Shown in pieces: positions 9,153 through 15,834 of a stretch of 39,094 nt of DNA. This stretch comes from Thermodesulfobacteriota bacterium (GTDB taxonomy: Bacteria > Desulfobacterota > Desulfobacteria > Desulfobacterales > JAUWMJ01), in assembly GCA_034189135.1 (NCBI GenBank), contig JAXHVO010000089.1, forward strand, positions 1-39,094, read 5' to 3'. Made by a program: the position numbers and the translations under genes. The notes beneath the pieces are model-generated. The model was given only the letters and a program-made list of their open reading frames with translations, had not been told where the DNA came from and made no database searches. How positions within the stretch are numbered: the stretch's first letter is position 1; the number at the start of each line of letters is the position of its first letter.

Positions 9153-9416
9153 TCAGTGATGGTGATGTGAATGATCGTGATTGTGGTGATGATGATGTTC
9201 TAAATGTCCTCCGAGCAATTCAAGGGCTTGGGTTAGATGGTCATTGACTACAGACATTTCTTCAATGGCTGCATTTATTTTTAAACCCGCCTCTTTAGAT
9301 CCAAGACTTTCAGCACGCTCAGCCCAATCTTTATATTCCTGTACATGGTCACCGTTATGATTTACCCAATGAGACAAAAGAATTTTTAGTTTTTCAAGAT
9401 CAGAAATTGAACTCAT
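9153..9416 (-). CDS. Small protein with histidine-rich C-terminal tail
   Basis: 87-residue protein. A helical body of about 70 residues (SISDLEKLKILLSHWVNHN at the N-terminus) is followed by a tail with 11 histidines in the last 14 residues (HHHHHNHDHSHHHH), a natural metal-binding string likely to hold nickel, zinc or cobalt. The start is ATG at 9416, chosen because GGAGGAG lies just upstream; a longer frame to 9575 would run back through the PilZ gene. It sits 10 bases downstream of the PilZ gene and is probably co-transcribed. Its function, perhaps metal storage or sensing, is inferred from the tail only. Confidence 0.8.
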   Translation of the reverse strand: MSSISDLEKLKILLSHWVNHNGDHVQEYKDWAERAESLGSKEAGLKINAAIEEMSVVNDHLTQALELLGGHLEHHHHHNHDHSHHHH

Positions 9417-9426
9417 AACTCCTCCA

Positions 9427-9867
9427 TTACCAGTAAAGCCGTTTTTCTTCTTTTTTAGTTTTTTGGGGGGAAACTTCAATGACTTTGTTGAACTTAACGC
9501 CAAAACCGATCTCCGGAATAAGCCGAACAATTTTTCCGGAAACCTTGACATGCTCACCTGGTTCCGGAAGTTCAAAAGTCAAAGTAATTATTTGTCCCTC
9601 GGAAAAAGATTCGCTGGTTTCTATAAACATACCACTTGCACTTAGGTTTTGAATGAAACCTTTAAATATTCGCTTATTTAAAACAAAATCAACTTCTTTT
9701 TTATAATCTTTCCTGGAAAATTTTCTGTTTCCTTTTTTAAATTTTTCTTCCAGTTGGTTAAGAAGCGTTTGGCGCTCTTTGACGCTCATTTTTAATATTA
9801 AATCAACCAGGCGGGTCGTTATAATGGAAACATTCGGCTGGTTATCTGTTTTACTCGAATCAGTCAT
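9427..9867 (-). CDS. PilZ-domain protein
   Basis: About 146 residues. The C-terminal 85 form a PilZ-type beta barrel, the family of cyclic-di-GMP receptors. The second binding motif NLSASG fits (D/N)xSxxG. The first motif region reads RKFSRKDYKKEV: in the standard alignment the second Arg of RxxxR becomes Lys, although RKFSR just before it could serve, so nucleotide binding is likely but not certain. The N-terminal 40 residues resemble a short helical regulator (LVDLILKMSVKERQTLLNQLEE). I chose the ATG at 9867; a TTG at 9885 is the alternative. A cyclic-di-GMP source (REC-GGDEF) is encoded about 14 kb away. Confidence 0.8.
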   Translation of the reverse strand: MTDSSKTDNQPNVSIITTRLVDLILKMSVKERQTLLNQLEEKFKKGNRKFSRKDYKKEVDFVLNKRIFKGFIQNLSASGMFIETSESFSEGQIITLTFELPEPGEHVKVSGKIVRLIPEIGFGVKFNKVIEVSPQKTKKEEKRLYW

Positions 9868-9944
9868 TTGCCTGTCATACCTCAATTATCTGGTAAACGT
9901 TCACCGAACGCTGAAATTAGATCTTTGGGCTTCATGCTCTGTCA

Positions 9945-10097
9945 CCGTTCACAGTTGACGGTTTTTCCCATGAACGATTCAGCGATTAAAGCATTTTGGA
10001 TATGGACCTCAATTGTTGAATTTTTAAAAACTTATTATTGTTTTATGCTTTTTATCTTTTTTCAACTGTAAACTGTAACATCGGCAACTGTAAACGG
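9945..10097. repeat. Inverted pair of CCGTTyACAGTTG repeats
   Basis: CCGTTCACAGTTG at 9945-9957 is matched in inverse orientation by CAACTGTAAACGG at 10085-10097 (12 of 13), with further CAACTGTAAACTG units at 10064-10077. Sequences of this type also appear near 37220 and 38750 in this window. They look like short dispersed repeats of the genome. Confidence 0.5.
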
Positions 10098-10111
10098 CTG
10101 CTTAATTTTTT

Positions 10112-10449
10112 AAGGGGTCGGGACGTTTTTCTATCTCTACTCAGTTCGTCCGGGGAAGCGACCCTATGCCGGTACAAGCCTTAACAATATTACCGAGAAA
10201 TTGACGTACGGCAGCTATCTCGCTGAGATAGGATTTGAACCAGCCCCATCAAACAGATTCCCACGGCGGCAATGATCATCACTGCCTGTATCGGTTTAAC
10301 GCAAAAGATAGGGGGCGTGTACAAAGCGCTATACTCATTGGTTAAGGCTTGTACCGGCATAGGGTCGCTTCCCTGGACGAGCCTCTAACAATCATTAAAG
10401 CGCAAATGGTTCACAAAAAGGGCCATTATGAAAAACTCCCCGATCCTTC
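10112..10449 (+). mobile_element. MITE-like inverted-repeat element, copy A
   Basis: Non-coding element of about 338 bases. The outer ends are imperfect inverted repeats (left 10112-10131; right 10430-10449, whose reverse complement is GAAGGATCGGGGAGTTTTTC). Inside are 40-base inverted arms, 10146-10185 and 10341-10380, identical at 39 of 40 positions, around a core of 155 bases. The possible target duplication is AATTTTTT (10104-10111) against AATTATTT (10450-10457), 7 of 8. It shares ends, flanks and core with 14183-14523, but the core is inverted relative to the ends. A 38-codon frame (10272-10388) gives a peptide with KIGGVY, also visible in copy B; I take it as a possible relic rather than a gene. 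Confidence 0.75.
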
Positions 10450-10487
10450 AATTATTTATAATAAAATGAGACGAGTTGTCAAATATT

Positions 10488-11630
10488 CTACATCTGCAAT
10501 AGGGAAATAATTTTTTCTCCGAACTCGTTTTTCTGCCAGTTTTTCATTCCCGGTATAGCTTCGAGGGACTTCCTGTTCTTCGGATTTTGCAAGGCAATAG
10601 AGGTTAACAGCGCCTTATTTAAAACTAGTGCCGGATCTATTTTCAGTTTTCTGGCAATAGTATCTCGATACGATTTAATCGCTTTGACTCTTTGGGGAAG
10701 TTGTGGAGGAAGCGGTGAAGGCTTTTTGCGCGGATAAACCGGGAGAGACTCTCTGGGCACTTTCAACGTGTTGTTTATCAAATCCAGGATAGCATCCCCA
10801 TGTATTCTGATCTGTCTTGGGCTAAGTGCGTTTGTCTTTTTCATTATGCTTAAATTAACCGGTTTTGTGGTTGCCAGTTTCATGAGCGAATGGTTTCCTA
10901 AGATTTTAAAAAGCGGGCGGTCTTCTTTTCTGGCGATTTTCTTTCGATACTGAAGAAGGGATTCAAGAGTTCCCAGACTTCTTGAATCGAGTCTACCGGC
11001 ACCTTTAAATTTAAGATAAAGGGGCGCCTGGTTGGCCCCATCATGCCGAACTTTGCTCAAGTAAAGGCATTCTTCATTTACCCAGGAAAGTCGTTTCAAT
11101 TCTTTTAGTTTTTTTTCAAGGAGTTCCGCCAGGGGAAGAAGATAGAGCGTATCTTTTGCCGCATATGTCATCATATCTGTGGATAATGGCCTTTTGGACC
11201 AGTCTTTTCTCTGATATTTTTTGTCCAGTCTAACCTTGAAACATTTTTTTACAACCGCTTCAAGCCCGGTTTCTTTGAAACCGAGAAACATACACGCAAA
11301 CTGTGTATCAAACAGGTTATTTATGCTAATGTTAAAATCCCTGTAAAGGCTGCGAACGTCATAGTCAGCTCCGTGAAATATTTTTTTGATGCCGCGATTT
11401 CGAAAAATCGGCCTAAGCGGTGACAAATCGCTAATTTTTAACGGATCGATTACCACATTTATATCATGCGTGGCCATTTGAAGCAGGCACACCTTCTCTT
11501 TAAAATGATACATGGAATCGGCTTCCAGATCCACGCCAATGGTTTTTTCTTTCCGAAAAAGACTGGCAACCGTTTTAAGTTCTACAAGAGTTTCAATTAA
11601 CTGGTAGTTTCGATTATTACTTTTACTCAT
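10488..11630 (-). CDS. rnd: Ribonuclease D
   Basis: 380-residue 3'-5' exoribonuclease that trims the 3' ends of tRNA precursors and other small RNAs. The DEDDy exonuclease domain is intact: D34 and E36 (GVDLEAD), D91 (HGADYD), and Y156/D160 (YAAKD). An HRDC domain follows at about 211-292 (LQYRKKIARKEDRPLFKI), and the C-terminal 85 residues form the second helical module of RNase D. Length matches the family (E. coli about 375). The ATG at 11630 has a weak ribosome binding site. It is divergent from thrS across a 95-base spacer. Confidence 0.92.
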   Translation of the reverse strand: MSKSNNRNYQLIETLVELKTVASLFRKEKTIGVDLEADSMYHFKEKVCLLQMATHDINVVIDPLKISDLSPLRPIFRNRGIKKIFHGADYDVRSLYRDFNISINNLFDTQFACMFLGFKETGLEAVVKKCFKVRLDKKYQRKDWSKRPLSTDMMTYAAKDTLYLLPLAELLEKKLKELKRLSWVNEECLYLSKVRHDGANQAPLYLKFKGAGRLDSRSLGTLESLLQYRKKIARKEDRPLFKILGNHSLMKLATTKPVNLSIMKKTNALSPRQIRIHGDAILDLINNTLKVPRESLPVYPRKKPSPLPPQLPQRVKAIKSYRDTIARKLKIDPALVLNKALLTSIALQNPKNRKSLEAIPGMKNWQKNEFGEKIISLLQM

Positions 11631-11725
11631 TTTTTATCTTGACCAAAAGGGTCATTTTTCCTAAGTATAAACAGTTGGCAACAATTTAAAATTCAAAGAA
11701 AAATTATAAACCGGGTGAGCAAATA

Positions 11726-13642
11726 ATGATGAACATAACATTTCCTGACGGCAATATAAAGAGTTTTAAAAATAACTCCACAGGACTGGACGTGGCAGAG
11801 AGCATTTCAGAGGGTTTTGCAAGAAATTGCGTTGCCATGGAATTAAATTCTGAAATGGTTGATTTGAGTACAAAGATAGCCCGGGACACTAAAATCAGGT
11901 TTATCACCACCAAAGACCCTGAAGCAGTTAACATTCTGCGCCACAGTGCGGCCCATGTCATGGCGCAGGCAATTTTGCGCCTTTATCCCGACGCCAGGCT
12001 GACCATCGGACCCGCGGTGGAGGATGGTTTTTATTACGATATAGACATGCAGCCGGTGTCGAGAGACAATTTCTCAGAGATCGAAGCGGAAATGAAAAAC
12101 ATCATCAAGGGAAAATTTCCTATTACACGCAGGGAAGTTTCCAAAGCCGAAGCGCTTGAATTTTATAAGGATGAGCCTTACAAGCTCGAAATGATTTCTG
12201 AATTGGATGATAATACCATTTCATTTTACCAGCAGGGTGAGTTTACTGATTTATGCCGCGGCCCCCATCTTCCCCATACCGGATTTGTCAAAGCGATTAA
12301 ACTCATGAAAGTTTCCGGGGCCTACTGGAGGGCGGACCAAACCAAAGCCCAGCTCCAGCGCATATACGGCACCGCGTTTTTTAGCAAGAAAGAACTGGAA
12401 GAATATATCCGTTTTCGAGAGGAGGCAAAAAGACGCAACCATCGTAAAATTGGAGAAGCCATGGAGCTGTTCAGCTTCCACGATGAAGCTCCGGGTATGC
12501 CGTTTATTCATTCTAAAGGGATGGTGATCTGGAATATTCTGATTGACTACTGGCGCAAAGAGCATTCCGCCGCCGGCTACTCGGAGACAAAAACCCCGAT
12601 CATGCTGAAGCGCAGTTTGTGGAAACAGAGTGGCCACTGGGACAATTACCGGGAGAATATGTATACTTCCGTCGTTGATGATTACGATTATGCCATTAAA
12701 CCGATGAACTGTCCCGGGGGTATGCTGATCTACGGAAATCGCCCCCATTCTTACCGGGAACTGCCCATGAGAGCGGGTGAAATCGGACTGGTACACCGGC
12801 ACGAACTTAGCGGTGTACTTTCTGGCCTGTTCCGCGTTCGAGCATTTCATCAAGATGATGCCCATCTATTCATGACCCCTGATCAGATCCAGGATGAAAT
12901 TATTGGGGTTTTATCGTTGTCGGAAAAAATTTACGGGACCTTTGGACTCGGTTTTCACCTTGAGTTGTCTACACGTCCGGAAAAATCCATCGGAACCGAT
13001 GAACAGTGGGAGGTTGCCACTGAAGGGTTGCGGTCCGCCCTTGACGTCTATGGGCAAGAGTATATTGTTAATGAAGGAGATGGCGCCTTTTATGGCCCCA
13101 AGATCGACCTTCACATTAAAGATGCCCTGGGACGAACCTGGCAGTGCGGCACGATTCAACTCGACATGTCATTGCCGGAAAGGTTTGACCTGTCTTATAT
13201 TGACAAAGACAATGAAAAGCATCGGCCGATCATGATACACCGAACTATTTTCGGGTCTCTGGAGAGATTCTTCGGAATATTGATCGAACATTTTGCCGGA
13301 AAATTTCCTTTATGGCTATCACCGGTTCAGGCGATCCTTTTACCCATAAATGACAAACTGGTGTCTTACGCAGATGAGATAAGAATGTTACTTGAAAATG
13401 AAAGTTTGCGAGTTGATGTGGACAGTCGCACAGAAAGCCTGAACAAAAAAATCAGGGATGCACAGCTTAATAATATTCCGCTCATCCTCACTATCGGTAA
13501 AAAGGAACAAGAATCAAAAACATTGTCGGTGAGAACCCAGGATGGCAGTGTCAAATACGGAGTGATTCATGAGGATTTTATAGAGAGAGTCGTTGAGCAC
13601 ATCAATCAGCGAAAATTAATGTTAGATATTTTTAAAAATTAA
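11726..13642 (+). CDS. thrS: Threonyl-tRNA synthetase
   Basis: Class II synthetase of 638 residues that charges tRNA-Thr, complete and near the usual length (E. coli 642). The TGS domain is at 1-61. The editing domain has H73xxxH77 (HSAAH) with C177 and H181. The catalytic core has the zinc ligands C329 (MNCPGG) and H380 (DDAH), motif 2 around GLFRVRAFHQDD and motif 3 around HRTIFGSLERFFG. The anticodon-binding domain is about 533-638. The first codons are ATG ATG at 11726 and 11729; GGGTGAGC upstream fits either. infC-rpmI-rplT, which often follow thrS, are absent; a VanZ-like gene follows instead. No T-box motif was found upstream. Confidence 0.97.
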   Translation: MMNITFPDGNIKSFKNNSTGLDVAESISEGFARNCVAMELNSEMVDLSTKIARDTKIRFITTKDPEAVNILRHSAAHVMAQAILRLYPDARLTIGPAVEDGFYYDIDMQPVSRDNFSEIEAEMKNIIKGKFPITRREVSKAEALEFYKDEPYKLEMISELDDNTISFYQQGEFTDLCRGPHLPHTGFVKAIKLMKVSGAYWRADQTKAQLQRIYGTAFFSKKELEEYIRFREEAKRRNHRKIGEAMELFSFHDEAPGMPFIHSKGMVIWNILIDYWRKEHSAAGYSETKTPIMLKRSLWKQSGHWDNYRENMYTSVVDDYDYAIKPMNCPGGMLIYGNRPHSYRELPMRAGEIGLVHRHELSGVLSGLFRVRAFHQDDAHLFMTPDQIQDEIIGVLSLSEKIYGTFGLGFHLELSTRPEKSIGTDEQWEVATEGLRSALDVYGQEYIVNEGDGAFYGPKIDLHIKDALGRTWQCGTIQLDMSLPERFDLSYIDKDNEKHRPIMIHRTIFGSLERFFGILIEHFAGKFPLWLSPVQAILLPINDKLVSYADEIRMLLENESLRVDVDSRTESLNKKIRDAQLNNIPLILTIGKKEQESKTLSVRTQDGSVKYGVIHEDFIERVVEHINQRKLMLDIFKN

Positions 13643-13717
13643 ACAGTTACCAAAACACAACAGAAAGTGCAAAAAAAATCTTTCCGTACTTAGGGTAAAA
13701 CAGGCTTTTTAGGTTTC

Positions 13718-14131
13718 GTGATCATTCAACTACCTAATTTGATTAAATTTTTTCGATACTGGTTTCCTCTCATCACTTACTGCATTTTAATTTTTTTGCA
13801 GTCCTCTTTCCCACCTATTGAAAGTGTTCCTGAGCTTCCATACTCAGACAAGGTGCTTCATTTTATTGCTTATGCAATTCTAGGCGCTCTCTTTTTTAGG
13901 GCCTATAGCAGCCTGCAAGTTAGCAAACACCTCAATGCATTGATAATCCTCAGCGTACTGTCATCAAGCCTTTATGGAATAAGTGATGAAATTCACCAGT
14001 ATTTTGTTCCATACCGAAATTTTTCATATTTTGATATTTTAGCAGATATGCTTGGCAGTCTTTTTGGCGTCTTTATTTACCAATTCATCATGAGAAAGCA
14101 GATAGTCAAACGGTTTAACTTCTTAAACTAG
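13718..14131 (+). CDS. VanZ-like membrane protein
   Basis: 137-residue integral membrane protein of the VanZ family with about four hydrophobic segments. The family signature is visible: YSDKVLHFIAYAILG in the second helix and SDEIHQYFVPYRNFSYFDILAD before the last. VanZ was named for low-level teicoplanin resistance, but most chromosomal members have no proven function. The start is GTG at 13718 with AGG four bases upstream. It lies 75 bases after thrS and may share its transcript. Immediately downstream is the second inverted-repeat element. Confidence 0.85.
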   Translation: MIIQLPNLIKFFRYWFPLITYCILIFLQSSFPPIESVPELPYSDKVLHFIAYAILGALFFRAYSSLQVSKHLNALIILSVLSSSLYGISDEIHQYFVPYRNFSYFDILADMLGSLFGVFIYQFIMRKQIVKRFNFLN

Positions 14132-14521
14132 CAAAAAAAGCAACCCTGCCTTTGGATGAAAAATCCGGATTGTTAATCAAATGAGGGTTCGGAGAGTTTT
14201 TCAATCTCTACTCAGTTCGTCCGGAGAAGCGCCCATTTGACCGTATCAGCCTTAACAAATAAGTCGTCCAGCACTCTGTACACACCCCCTATCTTCTCAG
14301 TTAAATCCATACAGGCAGAGACGATCAACGCTGCCGTGGGGTTCTGTCCCTTGGGGCTGGTTCACATCGAATCTCATCGAGATAGCTGCCGAACGCCGGT
14401 TTCTCGAAATTAATGTTAAGGCTGATGCGGTCAAATGGGCGCTTCTCCGGACGAACCACTAACAATCATTAAAGCTCAAACGGTTCATAAAAAAGGCCAT
14501 TGATAAAAACTCCCCGACCTC
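14132..14521. other. Intergenic region occupied by repeat element copy B
   Basis: Apart from 43 bases after the VanZ stop and the 8-base direct repeat, this gap is the inverted-repeat element at 14183-14523. No gene is supported. Both neighbouring genes converge on the element. Confidence 0.6.
14175..14182. repeat. Target-site duplication, left copy
   Basis: AATCAAAT immediately outside the left end of element B. An identical octamer abuts the right end at 14524-14531, as expected for an 8-bp duplication made on insertion. Confidence 0.75.
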
Positions 14522-14523
14522 TC
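14183..14523 (-). mobile_element. MITE-like inverted-repeat element, copy B
   Basis: 341-base element. The outer ends read GAGGGTTCGGAGAGTTTTTC on the left and, reverse-complemented, GAGAGGTCGGGGAGTTTT on the right. Inner arms 14217-14256 and 14415-14454 match as inverted repeats at 39 of 40 positions, yet differ from the arms of copy A at about nine positions. The flanks (TCTCTACTCAGT on the left, CTAACAATCATTAAAGC on the right) have the same orientation as in copy A, but the core between the arms matches copy A only as its reverse complement. It is bounded by an exact 8-base direct repeat and ends inside the stop codon of the peptidase gene. No transposase is encoded, so movement would need an enzyme supplied in trans. 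Confidence 0.8.
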
Positions 14524-15049
14524 AATCAAATAGAAATTCAGGAGCAAAGGGCATGCGCTTCAACACTCGATAATGAGAGCCAAGAATGCACAGGGGGTCC
14601 ATCAAAGTAAAGGTATTTGGATCGCCTATCGTCTCCCAGTCAAGTGTGTCATATGAGATATATTTGGATGCCCACCCCACTGAGATGTGCAAATGGGAAA
14701 GGGTTTTGGCTTTTGAGTTGTTCCAGTCAGCCAACGATACAATGATATCCCCTTCTTTTACGATCCTGCCAACATGAAGACCCCGGTGTGGGTTGGTGTG
14801 GCCGTAAATAGTACAAAATCTATTGTTATCGCTATCGGTGAAGCCATGTTCTATAATCACCGACTTGCCGATAAAATCATGGAACATCCCCACCACCGTT
14901 CCGTCATAACTTACCGGGATCTTGGTTTTTTCACCAAGACGGTGAATCATGCCCAGTCGATCCCGGTATAAACATACATCCAATCCCTGGTGAGGCTTAT
15001 TTCGCTTGCCCTGATCGTCCCACCATTTGTCCGACGCATTAAACAACAT
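14522..15049 (-). CDS. M23-type peptidase domain protein, start uncertain
   Basis: LytM/M23-like domain that would cleave peptidoglycan cross-links using zinc. The ligand pattern is complete: H20xxxD24 in PHQGLDV, and H119xH121 in SHLHIS; YGHTNPHRG lies between. The ATG at 15049 has no ribosome binding site and the frame stays open upstream for 53 codons with protein-like content (IDREVWRNKNIDDLTKTRFA), back to a TAG at 15212-15214 that is the stop of the next gene. No ATG, GTG or TTG occurs in that extension. A GGAGG precedes an in-frame ATT at 15143-15145. The real protein is therefore probably longer than the coordinates given. Its 3' end abuts element B, which supplies two bases of the TGA stop. 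Confidence 0.75.
   Translation of the reverse strand: MLFNASDKWWDDQGKRNKPHQGLDVCLYRDRLGMIHRLGEKTKIPVSYDGTVVGMFHDFIGKSVIIEHGFTDSDNNRFCTIYGHTNPHRGLHVGRIVKEGDIIVSLADWNNSKAKTLSHLHISVGWASKYISYDTLDWETIGDPNTFTLMDPLCILGSHYRVLKRMPFAPEFLFD
14524..14531. repeat. Target-site duplication, right copy
   Basis: AATCAAAT directly outside the right end of element B, identical to 14175-14182. On the minus strand this octamer encodes the last residues of the peptidase and the first base of its stop codon. Confidence 0.75.
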
Positions 15050-15211
15050 TTCGGGGTAGAAGATCCACTCTTGAAAACCATGATCATTCAGGAAATTCTC
15101 ATGGATGAGATGATGAGCAAATCTCGTTTTGGTTAAATCGTCAATATTTTTATTCCTCCAGACTTCCCGGTCAATTTTCTTTTGAACGTAGGACCTTTGC
15201 AGGCAATTAAC

Positions 15212-15622
15212 CTACTGGACAACTTCGAATTCAACCGTTTCCAACACTTCACCTGCCGGGTCAATCACATCTACATGCCATGCACCGATCTCGTGGGCCT
15301 GCAAAACTTTTGAACTGTAAGTACGCCAGGTATTTGCTTTTACCGGCAAAATTACACGGGCTCTTTCGGTATCACCAAAGTACCAGACATGTGAAATCTC
15401 TATGGGATTTTCAGCACCGACAATTTTGGTAAAACAAAAAAGTTTTCCCACCGTAACCGAAAAACTGGTATTTACATCCGCAGGTTCACGATCAACAATA
15501 TTTTCACAGACTGAAGCGGATTCGACCTTTATGGAATCTGTTTCCTGGGCGATTGCGTTAATGGTAAGAAAAAGGACCAGAGACAACAATGTAAATCCGG
15601 ATATTTTTAAATTTCGTTTCAT
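15212..15622 (-). CDS. Secreted DUF2914-like protein
   Basis: 136-residue exported protein. A signal peptide (MKRNLKISGFTLLSLVLFL, probably cleaved after INAIA) is followed by a beta-rich domain with ENPIEISHVWYFGD, TWRTYSSKVL and GAWHVDVIDPAGEVLETVEF. These are the hallmarks I associate with DUF2914, a domain of unknown function found in exported proteins of Desulfobacterota and relatives. Ribosome binding site AAAGGAGG precedes the ATG at 15622. It ends in TAG, and the peptidase frame continues directly in the same phase. Confidence 0.78.
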   Translation of the reverse strand: MKRNLKISGFTLLSLVLFLTINAIAQETDSIKVESASVCENIVDREPADVNTSFSVTVGKLFCFTKIVGAENPIEISHVWYFGDTERARVILPVKANTWRTYSSKVLQAHEIGAWHVDVIDPAGEVLETVEFEVVQ

Positions 15623-15735
15623 AACATTTCCTCCTTTTAGTGGATTTTTTTCTTAACTTTTGCTTATTTATCAATTATAGTACAGTATTTAAGCGAGTCA
15701 AATAAATTAAACTCCAAAGGAACAAAGGCAAAGAA

Positions 15736-15825
15736 GCTGGGAGGCTCCAATGCCGGTATGACTGGAATTGTTTTTGAACAAACCCTAAAAAGCTTCCAAG
15801 CATTATGGCCTTCCAGCTTCCCAGC
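15736..15825. repeat. Degenerate AGCTTCC-type inverted repeat
   Basis: GCTGGGAGGCTCCAATGCC at 15736-15754 matches the reverse complement of 15807-15825 at 15 of 19 positions. It lies just before the transglutaminase gene, and the right arm would encode the extra N-terminal residues if the ATG at 15805 were used, which argues for the ATG at 15835. Confidence 0.45.
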
Positions 15826-15834
15826 ATACATACC

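Larger units (their letters stand above)
9868..10487. other. 620-base intergenic region filled by repeats
   Basis: Between the PilZ gene and rnd there is no supported gene. The left 230 bases carry GTTCAC/GTTTAC-type dispersed repeats (9945-10097), and most of the rest is the inverted-repeat element at 10112-10449. The last 38 bases before the rnd stop are A+T-rich without a clear terminator. Confidence 0.6.

Noticed and set aside
9050-9247. 65-codon plus-strand frame over the end of the TPR lipoprotein gene
   Set aside because: It is out of frame with the lipoprotein and antisense to the histidine-tail gene; no independent support.
9945-10097. CRISPR-like array of GTTCAC units
   Set aside because: The units are short, irregularly spaced and in both orientations, with no constant repeat or spacer length and no cas gene.
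11641-11725. T-box or other riboswitch before thrS
   Set aside because: Only 95 bases separate rnd and thrS; no T-box consensus and no specifier stem. A 5-base hairpin TGACC/GGTCA followed by T is too weak to call.
12251-12865. 204-codon frame antisense to thrS
   Set aside because: thrS is intact with all motifs; the antisense frame reflects its codon use and resembles no protein.
13718-14131. Glycopeptide resistance locus
   Set aside because: A lone VanZ-like gene without vanHAX or a VanRS pair; chromosomal VanZ-family genes are common and of unknown role.
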